In this document: positions 1 through 7,529 of the stretch, piece after piece | How the letters are laid out: every line of letters starts with the position of its first letter | Numbering within the stretch: position 1 is the first letter of the stretch | Translations under genes and position numbers: made by a program | Source: JBGPBY01 sp041481485 | GTDB lineage: Bacteria; Acidobacteriota; Terriglobia; 20CM-2-55-15 | DNA length: 9,736 bases | Direction of reading: 5' to 3' | NCBI GenBank assembly: GCA_041481485.1 | Contig: JBGPBY010000266.1 | Span: 1-9,736 of the forward strand | The notes under the pieces: generated by a model | What the model was told of the DNA's origin: nothing | The model's database searches: none | Seen by the model: only the letters and a program-made list of their open reading frames with translations

Positions 1-262
1 GGCTGCAGCCAGCCACGCCGACGCCAGAAACGAGAAGAATAATATGTCCAGTTATTTCCGGGACACTACACTAGCAATAACCAGGCCCCCTTGGGCTACT
101 TGGGTAAGTGGGGTCCTGACGACAGCCTCATCGCTAACGCTCAATGCAAAAGGATGTTCCAAATTGGTGATCGGCGAGTGCAGAGTCTGATCTTGGGAAC
201 TTGATGCGTCAAATACATTAATGCCCTTGCCAGGAGGGCAATCGCCCCGCGTAAATTCACAG

Positions 263-292
263 TTAACCAAACTCCATCCGCATCCGTATATA
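263..292 (+). promoter_or_regulatory. Possible weak promoter for the DUF4407 gene
   Basis: TTAACC at 263-268 and TATATA at 287-292 are separated by 18 bp. The predicted transcript would start near 299 and leave a leader of about 35 bases before the ATG at 333. The -35 element is a poor match to consensus, and an AT-rich stretch can produce such a pair by chance, so this is only a suggestion. Confidence 0.22.
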
Positions 293-322
293 TCAATGTG
301 TATGTGTGTCCAAACGATCTAG

Positions 323-327
323 GGAGG
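323..327 (+). promoter_or_regulatory. Shine-Dalgarno sequence deciding the DUF4407 start
   Basis: GGAGG, within AGGGAGG at 321-327, lies five bases before the ATG at 333. It favours that ATG over the in-frame GTG at 306, which has no such sequence and would add nine unlikely residues. Confidence 0.85.
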
Positions 328-332
328 CCACA

Positions 333-1550
333 ATGAATAACGCCCAGACGGATACCGCTCCTCCGCCACGGAACTTTCTCTGGTGGTGCGCCGGTGCGGT
401 TCCTCAAGTACTGCGCATGTATCCGAGTGAAAAAGCAAAGTATGAAGGGATCGGCGGAGCCGTTCTAACCACCGGAGTGCTCGCGTTTTTCTCCGGCTTT
501 TACGCGATCTATACCACTCTGGCGAGCGGGTCCTACGCTGTTCTGACGTCGTTTGCCTTTGGCGTTCTGTGGGCCCTGGCAATTTTCAATCTGGATCGCT
601 ACATCGTCTCCTCATTGAGAAAGCCCACAGACCCGAACGTGCCGCGGCGGCAACGCCTTCGGCAGATATGGGTACCCGCGGTTCCTCGCGTCGTTCTTGC
701 TGCCCTGATCGGCATTACCATCTCCAAACCGCTCGAGCTTCGCCTCTTTCAAAGCACCATCGCCGCTCAGGCGGCGGTCAACAAGGATCAGTCCGTAACC
801 GCGAAGCGCGCGAGCCTTACTCAAAGCAGCGCGCTCGGTGAACTCGATGCTGAACTGAAAACTGCCGGCGATGCGGTGGCATCCTCCGAAACGCGAGCCC
901 AGGCGCTTGAAGACGACTTCCACAAAGAAGCCGACGGCACGGGCGGCAGCCGGCGTTATGGGTACAGCGAGGTCGCACGCGTGAAGGAAGCCTCGGCGAT
1001 CGAAGCGCGGCAACAGGTCACCGCCCTGCGTGAGCGATTGCGGCAAATCCAGGCACAGCACGACGAGGCTGAAGCGCAGATCAACCGGAACGTGAATCTC
1101 TTTCGGAGCAGCCTCGACGATGATTTTCTGACGAGGATGACAGCTCTGTCGGACCTGGCCGCGACCTCATCGGCCGTGTGGTGGATCAGCACATTCGTCG
1201 TACTGCTGCTGATTGGAATCGAAATCACTCCGGTTATCGTGAAGCTTTTGTCGCCGATTGGTCCCTACGATGTGAAGCTGGATGCCATGAACAACGTGGA
1301 GACAAACCACGCGCTGCTCAAACGCGACACAACGAACCGGATCCTCGCTCACCACTACGGCAATATCGAAACAGCCGAGGTGCAAGCCAACGACCGATTG
1401 TTCGATATTCACACGGCCGTGTCGGAAGATGACCTCCGGAGAAAAGCGAGTCAGTGGAAAGGCGCCAAAGCTGCTGGATCACCGGCTACAGTTCAGCAGC
1501 TTATCAATGATGTGCGCACAGAGATTCTGACCGAACGCACCGCCTTCTGA
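333..1550 (+). CDS. DUF4407 domain membrane protein with coiled coil
   Basis: This 405-residue protein has the layout of the DUF4407 family, whose function is not known. Hydrophobic segments lie at about 41-63, 66-86, 117-134 and 281-303. The second ends in a DRYIVSSLRKP stretch, and the third runs into SKPLELRLF, the segment I associate with this family. Residues about 145-265 are charged and alanine- and glutamine-rich and look like a coiled coil. The basic loop between helices 2 and 3 should be cytoplasmic by the positive-inside rule. That places the coiled coil outside the cytoplasmic membrane and the roughly 100-residue tail inside. The start at 333 rests on a strong Shine-Dalgarno sequence. 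The gene stands alone on its strand and converges on the next gene with a 21-bp gap and no visible terminator hairpin. The family call is good. Any role in envelope sensing or scaffolding would be a guess. Confidence 0.85.
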   Translation: MNNAQTDTAPPPRNFLWWCAGAVPQVLRMYPSEKAKYEGIGGAVLTTGVLAFFSGFYAIYTTLASGSYAVLTSFAFGVLWALAIFNLDRYIVSSLRKPTDPNVPRRQRLRQIWVPAVPRVVLAALIGITISKPLELRLFQSTIAAQAAVNKDQSVTAKRASLTQSSALGELDAELKTAGDAVASSETRAQALEDDFHKEADGTGGSRRYGYSEVARVKEASAIEARQQVTALRERLRQIQAQHDEAEAQINRNVNLFRSSLDDDFLTRMTALSDLAATSSAVWWISTFVVLLLIGIEITPVIVKLLSPIGPYDVKLDAMNNVETNHALLKRDTTNRILAHHYGNIETAEVQANDRLFDIHTAVSEDDLRRKASQWKGAKAAGSPATVQQLINDVRTEILTERTAF

Positions 1551-1571
1551 AGGCGTCTCGCACACTTTCTC

Positions 1572-2207
1572 TCAGGTCCGGACTCGCAACGCCACGGTCA
1601 CGCCGTCGCGCAGGGGCAACACTGTTGTTTGAAACCGTGGATCACCGGACAGAAGAAAATTAAATTCACGGACGGCATTGATCTCTTTCTCCCCTTGCAC
1701 CGAAGGATCGGCAACGCGGCCGCGGCGAAGTGCGTTATCGGTGACGAAGAAGCCGCCCACGCGGACACGGTGGGCCGCTTGCCGATAGACTTCCGGATAA
1801 CCTTCTTTGTCGACGTCGTTGAAGATGAAATCGAATTCGCCCGGAATCCGTGAGAAGGATTCCAGCGCGTCGCCCACACGAATCTCAATGCGTTTACTGA
1901 GGCCGGCGCGGTCGAAATACCGTGCCGCGTCGTTGGCGTTGGCTGCGCTGCCATCGGTATAAAGGACGCTGCCACCTTCCTTGACAGCCCGGGCGAGCCA
2001 GATCGTCGAGTACCCAATCGCGGAACCGAGTTCCGCAACGCGTTTGGCGTTGATCGACAGTGCGAGCTGGGAGAGCAGCGTACCGACGACCGGACCAATG
2101 ATCGGAATGTGTTCGTGGGTCGCGCGCTCTTCCATTTCGCTTAAGACCTCGTCGCGCTCAGGAATCAGGCTTCGGATGTACTGGTCGACGTTGGGATCGG
2201 TGATCAT
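1572..2207 (-). CDS. SAM-dependent O-methyltransferase, caffeoyl-CoA OMT-like
   Basis: This 211-residue protein matches the small bacterial members of the cation-dependent O-methyltransferase family (Methyltransf_3). Such enzymes move a methyl group from S-adenosylmethionine to a catechol-type or similar hydroxyl. Motif I, VAELGSAIGYS, spans residues 57-67. The acidic ribose-binding region follows in YTDGS (83-87), and GDALE is at 112-116. The metal and catalytic set is visible as D131 with K134 in NDVDKEGYP, and D157-N158 in TDNAL. The C-terminal GVTVALRVR strand is typical. Length is normal and the protein should be cytosolic. It lies divergent from the Uma2 gene and convergent with DUF4407, so it is probably transcribed alone. 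No Shine-Dalgarno sequence precedes the ATG. A TATCCT ends six bases before it, which could mean a leaderless message, but the match is weak. The substrate cannot be read from the sequence. Confidence 0.9.
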   Translation of the reverse strand: MITDPNVDQYIRSLIPERDEVLSEMEERATHEHIPIIGPVVGTLLSQLALSINAKRVAELGSAIGYSTIWLARAVKEGGSVLYTDGSAANANDAARYFDRAGLSKRIEIRVGDALESFSRIPGEFDFIFNDVDKEGYPEVYRQAAHRVRVGGFFVTDNALRRGRVADPSVQGEKEINAVREFNFLLSGDPRFQTTVLPLRDGVTVALRVRT

Positions 2208-2334
2208 CGCGTAAGGATATCATCCGGATCTTTCACCGGCCCGGTTTCCGAATTCTTTCTGCGACCTTTTCGCTGTTGCTGCGGCAATTGGGAATGTGGG
2301 TTCCCTCCGGAATGCTTTTTGTGGGCCCGCGTAC

Positions 2335-2340
2335 TAGAAT
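2335..2340 (+). promoter_or_regulatory. -10-like TAGAAT for a possible leaderless Uma2 mRNA
   Basis: TAGAAT ends seven bases before the ATG at 2348, so transcription would be expected to begin at or next to that codon. There is no Shine-Dalgarno sequence upstream. The -35 region (about 2312-2318) is poor. Leaderless genes in several phyla show exactly this spacing of a TANNNT box. Confidence 0.45.
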
Positions 2341-2347
2341 GCTGCAT

Positions 2348-2905
2348 ATGGTAGTCACGACCTCGCCCTTGGTCAAAACGTATACCCTCCAGGAGTTCTG
2401 GGACCTGCCAGAGTCGGCGGACCACTCGAAGCTGGAGCTGATCAAGGGAGTGCTCTACATGACCCCGCCTCCGGACTATCCCCACAACAACGCCTCGGCA
2501 AATTTAAATGCAAAACTGATCGAAGACCTGAAACGTTGCGGCTATTCGGGCCGCGTCTTTTTGCCGCGAACAGCCATTTGGGTCGACGACAATACCTATC
2601 TTGAGCCGGATCTGATGTATCTGTCTCAGGAGCTGCTGACTCAGATGGATCCCCATCACTGGACTCGTGCCGACATTGTTGTAGAGGTCGTTTCCCCTTC
2701 AAATGCGCTCTATGATCGCCGCACGAAGGCGGACACGTATCGCGCGATGGGTGTGCGCGAGCTTTGGCTGATAGACACGGTCACGCGAGAGCTTGAGGTG
2801 CGTTCATTCGAGACCGGAAACAATGTCACCTACAAGGCCGGTGAAGCATTTCGTTCCGAAGTACTGACGAAGATCTCGATCGCGGTCTCGGACCTGTTTT
2901 CCTGA
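2348..2905 (+). CDS. Uma2 family (DUF820) putative PD-(D/E)XK endonuclease
   Basis: This 185-residue protein is of the Uma2 family, predicted nucleases with a restriction-endonuclease fold. These are common in cyanobacteria, Chloroflexota, Deinococcota and Acidobacteriota and mostly have no known function. The family landmarks occur in order: KLELIKGVLYM at 28-38, EPDLMYL at 86-92 with the acidic D88, DIVVEVVSPSN at 109-119 with E113, and the TKADTYRAMGVRELWLID stretch at 126-143 with K127. D88, E113 and K127 are the likely metal and catalytic set, so the enzyme looks intact. I chose the ATG at 2348 because the protein then begins just before the usual N-terminal TLQEFWDLPE region. An in-frame ATG at 2339 is possible, and longer frames reaching back to 2276 add residues unlike the family. 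No partner gene or antitoxin is adjacent. Confidence 0.88.
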   Translation: MVVTTSPLVKTYTLQEFWDLPESADHSKLELIKGVLYMTPPPDYPHNNASANLNAKLIEDLKRCGYSGRVFLPRTAIWVDDNTYLEPDLMYLSQELLTQMDPHHWTRADIVVEVVSPSNALYDRRTKADTYRAMGVRELWLIDTVTRELEVRSFETGNNVTYKAGEAFRSEVLTKISIAVSDLFS

Positions 2906-2965
2906 CGCCCCGGCATTTTTTCACAAGCTCCAAACCCTTCATTTGTAATATCCTTCGCGCATTCA

Positions 2966-2985
2966 TTCAGCTGCGATTTCAGCTG
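2966..2985. repeat. Two TTCAGCTG direct repeats upstream of the DUF3604 operon
   Basis: TTCAGCTG occurs at 2966-2973 and again at 2978-2985, a 12-bp period, so two palindromic CAGCTG cores sit just over one helical turn apart. They lie 15 bases before the GTG of the next gene, where a repressor could act. A TAATAT at 2946-2951 just upstream could be the -10 element, but no good -35 is visible. The arrangement may be chance. Confidence 0.35.
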
Positions 2986-2988
2986 TAC

Positions 2989-2993
2989 GGGAG
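2989..2993 (+). promoter_or_regulatory. Shine-Dalgarno sequence supporting the GTG start at 3001
   Basis: GGGAG lies seven bases before the GTG at 3001. That GTG is followed at once by a lysine pair and a hydrophobic signal peptide, so it is the right start although it is not ATG. Confidence 0.7.
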
Positions 2994-3000
2994 TTCAGGC

Positions 3001-4815
<1,815 letters not shown>

Positions 4816-4824
4816 ACGTCGTCC

Positions 4825-5730
4825 ATGCAGTACTGGAAACGGATCATTCGAGAACCGCTGCTGCACTTCCTCGTAGCGGGTGTAATCCTCTTTGTTATCT
4901 TCGGCCAGACCCCTCGGGGAAAAAACGAGCCGTCATCCGACAAAACTATCGTTGTCGATAAGCAGGGGCTGCTCAATTTTCTGCAATACCGCTCCAAGGC
5001 ATTTGAAACCGAATACTTCACGCAGGAACTGGACAAGATGAGCGCGGAAGAACGCCAGAGTCTTGTCGACGAATATGTCGAAGAAGAAATGCTGTATCGC
5101 GAAGCAAAGGCGCTTGGACTCGAGCAAGGCGACTACGTGATTCGCCAGCGTGTGGTGCAGAAGATGCGGTATCTCATTGACGATCTCACCGAAGGCGGAA
5201 CTGCACCGGACGACGCGGTCCTCAACGATTACCTGAAGAAGCACAAGGATATCTACACTCTTGAACCTTCGGTTACGTTCACCCATGTTTTTGTGGACTC
5301 GACGCTGCACAGCGATTCGGACGCGAAGCAGATGGCCGAACGGCTCAAAGCGGAACTCAATGCGCGCAACGCAGCGTTTAACGACGCACCACAGTTTGGC
5401 GACCGCTTCCCCTACTTTCAAAACTATGTCGAGCGGACGCTGGACTATGTTCAGAGTCACTTCGACGCAGGATTTGTCGCTGAACTTGCAAAGTTGACGC
5501 CTACGGATAAGAAATGGAGCGGACCCATCAAGTCCGTGCATGGCTATCACCTGGTGATGCTCACCGGCCGCACTAGTGCCCACCTGCCTGAGCTGAAGGA
5601 GATCCGCGCCCAGGTCGCCGAAGACTTGCAACGCGATCGTACCGAAAACGCACGATCAAAAGGTTTAAGCAGACTTGCGAATGAATACAAGATCGAACGC
5701 AGGGACATTTCTCCGGGCAACTCGAAATGA
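4825..5730 (+). CDS. Membrane-anchored parvulin-type peptidyl-prolyl isomerase
   Basis: This 301-residue protein looks like a PpiC/SurA-type peptidyl-prolyl cis-trans isomerase, which helps exported proteins fold by turning proline bonds. One hydrophobic segment at about 12-28 (LLHFLVAGVILFVIFGQ) after a basic start should anchor it in the inner membrane with the rest in the periplasm. A helical chaperone-like region fills about 45-145. The parvulin-like region covers about 148-250, beginning with VTFTHVFV (H154) and ending with IKSVHGYHLVMLTGR (H242), both familiar parvulin landmarks. Its middle is divergent, so catalysis may be weak. A helical tail follows at 255-290. It starts nine bases after the DUF3604 stop without a clear Shine-Dalgarno sequence, and its stop overlaps the next start as ATGA, which suggests translational coupling. 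The likely clients are its operon partners, which is an inference from position. Confidence 0.85.
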   Translation: MQYWKRIIREPLLHFLVAGVILFVIFGQTPRGKNEPSSDKTIVVDKQGLLNFLQYRSKAFETEYFTQELDKMSAEERQSLVDEYVEEEMLYREAKALGLEQGDYVIRQRVVQKMRYLIDDLTEGGTAPDDAVLNDYLKKHKDIYTLEPSVTFTHVFVDSTLHSDSDAKQMAERLKAELNARNAAFNDAPQFGDRFPYFQNYVERTLDYVQSHFDAGFVAELAKLTPTDKKWSGPIKSVHGYHLVMLTGRTSAHLPELKEIRAQVAEDLQRDRTENARSKGLSRLANEYKIERRDISPGNSK

Positions 5731-6782
5731 AGCTGTTCGCCAATAAACTGGTCCGGCATCGTAGTTCATTTTGTCTGCTTACCATTTTCGTGCTCCTCGT
5801 TGCCGTTTCAAAAATTGCGTCGGCGCATGACGCGAGGCCACTTTCGGTTTTCATCGTGGAACAGGAGCCGCACATATACCGCATTGATTTGCGAATGCCG
5901 CCGTCGGTTGACGCCGCGAATCGGCCGGAGATTTCATTTCCGGAAGGCTGCATGGTGCATTCGGGCGTAGTCCGCGAAGCCACCGACGCATTTGCCCAGA
6001 CGGCAATTGCAGCGTGCCCCGCGCTCCAGGACGGAATTGAGGGGCAGCGTATCGGAGTGCACTACACGTTATATAACCCATCGCTTTCAACCTTGCTGCG
6101 ATTCAGCCCGTTGTCGGGAGGCACACGCACAGCCGTACTGCCACCGGACCAGTCCGAATGGCAGGTGCCGCCCGCGGCCAATTGGAAAACTGTCGCACAC
6201 GACTATCTATTGCTCGGCATTCAGCACATCTGGGGCGGAATCGACCACCTGCTTTTTGTCGCGGGTCTACTATTGCTCGCCAGGACTCCCCGGCGCATCG
6301 TGACGGCTGTGACCGGATTCACGCTCGCGCATTCGATCACGCTTTCGTTATCCGCACTTGGGATTGTCCGGCTGCCGATTCCTCCTATCGAAGCGGGCAT
6401 TGCACTGTCGATCCTGTTTCTTGCCCGGGAAATTGCGCGGCCAGACAACGAAAGCCTGGCGCGCCGCTATCCTTTGGCGATTTCTTGTTTTTTTGGTCTG
6501 CTGCATGGCTTTGGTTTCGCCGCAGCACTTCGGGAAGCGGGCCTGCCGCAAAATGAGATTGCCGCGGCACTGCTGTTTTTCAATGCCGGTGTGGAAGTCG
6601 GACAACTTGTTTTTATCGCCGTGGTGTTCGTCCTGATGACTATCGCGGCAGGATTGGTAATGCGGAAGGCGGGAACTCTCTCTCCTTCGATCTCCAGTTT
6701 AGAAGGACTGTGCGGATATGCCTTAGGCGTACCTGCTGCATTTTGGTTCATTGCCAGAGTGCAGATGTTCTGGTTTCGCTGA
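5727..6782 (+). CDS. HupE/UreJ-like membrane protein (HupE_UreJ_2 type)
   Basis: This 351-residue protein is of the HupE/UreJ-like type, related to nickel and cobalt permeases of hydrogenase and urease loci. The longer variant seen here has an extra N-terminal outside domain and no proven substrate. A signal peptide ends at ASA (31-33), so the mature protein would begin with H34 in HDARPLS. An outside domain of about 120 residues follows. The membrane part starts near 155 with LLLGIQHIWGGIDHLLF (H167, D173, H174). It continues with GFTLAHS (H202), E222 in IPPIEAG, GLLHGFGFA (H260) and FNAGVEVGQL (E290, Q293), about six or seven helices to the end. These in-membrane histidines and acids suit metal transport. 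The gene is coupled to the isomerase by an ATGA overlap and converges on the next gene with an 11-bp gap. No urease or hydrogenase gene is in the window, so a role in nickel supply to those enzymes is not supported here. Confidence 0.88.
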   Translation: MKLFANKLVRHRSSFCLLTIFVLLVAVSKIASAHDARPLSVFIVEQEPHIYRIDLRMPPSVDAANRPEISFPEGCMVHSGVVREATDAFAQTAIAACPALQDGIEGQRIGVHYTLYNPSLSTLLRFSPLSGGTRTAVLPPDQSEWQVPPAANWKTVAHDYLLLGIQHIWGGIDHLLFVAGLLLLARTPRRIVTAVTGFTLAHSITLSLSALGIVRLPIPPIEAGIALSILFLAREIARPDNESLARRYPLAISCFFGLLHGFGFAAALREAGLPQNEIAAALLFFNAGVEVGQLVFIAVVFVLMTIAAGLVMRKAGTLSPSISSLEGLCGYALGVPAAFWFIARVQMFWFR

Positions 6783-6793
6783 AGCTCAGCCCA

Positions 6794-7504
6794 TCACGGT
6801 TTGAGGAAAGTCAGCCAATAATACTGCGTCCCCACACCCGCCGATTCCAAAATCTGAAATCCGCATCGAGATGCAATTTGTCGCATTTCGGCTTCATTGA
6901 AGCCGACGCCGACCCAGGTATTTGCATCCTTTTCGTCGATGGGACAGCCCTGAACCTGAAACTTGAATACCGATTCCGGTCGAAGCACGCGCCACGTCTC
7001 GCGGATATAGCCGTCGACGATGGATTTTCTGGGAATGTGCTGGAACACAATTCCGGAGTAAGCGAAATCAAACTGTTCGTTTGGGAACATGGACAGATCC
7101 ACGCCGTTGTTGACGTAAACAGTGACATTGGTGCGATTTCTTAGCGCCTCACGTGCCTGCGACACCATCTCCGGGCTGACATCTACGCCATCGACACGCG
7201 CAAACAGATCGCTGAGCGGAACCGTCATGCGGCCGACCCCGCAACCGATTTCCAATATTCGCATTTCTCGAGCTGGAATCCGGCGGCAGATTTTTGAAAG
7301 GTCGCGCCGAATGAGGTCATCGACGGATGTTAAACCGGAGCGAAAAAAATCCTCATCCGACCACTGCTCCGAGGAAGTGGCAACGTAGTATCGCGCATTA
7401 TCCTTTGCGCGCTCGTCCCATTCGCGCCGCATCGCTTCCGCTACGGATTGTTCGTCGCGCGAGACTCGCCGACGAAGCGATCGAACAAGATCTTTCAAAC
7501 TCAT
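6794..7504 (-). CDS. Class I SAM-dependent methyltransferase
   Basis: This 236-residue protein has the core of a class I methyltransferase (Methyltransf_11/25 type). Motif I is ILEIGCGVGRMTVPLS at 83-98. The acidic end of strand 2 is in VDGVDVSPEM (104-113), and FDFAYSGIVFQHI at 145-157 forms motif IV and the following helix. The WRVLRPE turn is at 171-177. The first 70 residues, with MRREWDERAKDNARYYVAT at 25-43, are a helical lead-in seen in a group of bacterial methyltransferases of unknown substrate. The frame stays open for about 190 codons further upstream, but that part lies in the wrong frame of the TPR gene. I therefore start at 7504, 25 bases after the TPR stop. No good Shine-Dalgarno sequence precedes it, so it probably depends on readthrough from the TPR gene. 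Small molecules, lipids or sugars are all possible substrates. Confidence 0.85.
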   Translation of the reverse strand: MSLKDLVRSLRRRVSRDEQSVAEAMRREWDERAKDNARYYVATSSEQWSDEDFFRSGLTSVDDLIRRDLSKICRRIPAREMRILEIGCGVGRMTVPLSDLFARVDGVDVSPEMVSQAREALRNRTNVTVYVNNGVDLSMFPNEQFDFAYSGIVFQHIPRKSIVDGYIRETWRVLRPESVFKFQVQGCPIDEKDANTWVGVGFNEAEMRQIASRCGFQILESAGVGTQYYWLTFLKP

Positions 7505-7529
7505 TTGGCCGGTTGAAGGGTACCATAAG

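Larger units (their letters stand above)
1..332. other. Intergenic stretch with no supported gene
   Basis: I see no convincing gene in this stretch. The longest frame is on the minus strand (stop at 52-54). It opens only from a TTG at 270, has no Shine-Dalgarno sequence and resembles no family I know. By eye the base composition is more AT-rich than in the neighbouring genes. Small repeats are present: a tandem CATCCG at 275-286 and a weak 5-bp hairpin at 223-239. A TTAACC (263-268) and a TATATA (287-292), 18 bp apart, could form a weak promoter for the next gene. The minus strand at about 1-50 reads like the hydrophobic start of a signal peptide in two frames, but neither has a usable start codon. 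Confidence 0.5.

Noticed and set aside
1..54. Minus-strand signal-peptide-like reading at the left edge
   Set aside because: Two frames look hydrophobic but neither has an ATG, GTG or TTG at a suitable place, and GC-rich sequence gives such patterns by chance.
223..241. Small inverted repeats GCCCT/AGGGC and TTGCC/GGCAA
   Set aside because: Stems of five base pairs that overlap each other are expected by chance, and no gene lies at a suitable distance.
52..270. 72-residue minus-strand frame in the left intergenic stretch
   Set aside because: It starts only with TTG, has no Shine-Dalgarno sequence and matches no family I know. It could be a remnant, but nothing supports a gene.
306..332. GTG start for the DUF4407 protein
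   Set aside because: The GGAGG at 323-327 is inside this extension and correctly spaced for the ATG at 333.
2276..2347. Longer N-terminus for the Uma2 protein
   Set aside because: The extra 24 residues do not resemble the start of the family, and the -10-like box and ATG at 2348 fit better.
2903..2922. Possible intrinsic terminator after the Uma2 gene (GCCCCGGC then T-run)
   Set aside because: The T-run is present but the stem is only about three base pairs, too short for a working terminator.
4933..5631. 232-codon minus-strand frame antisense to the isomerase gene
   Set aside because: It is a shadow of GC-rich coding. The plus-strand frame has a membrane anchor, parvulin motifs and operon coupling.
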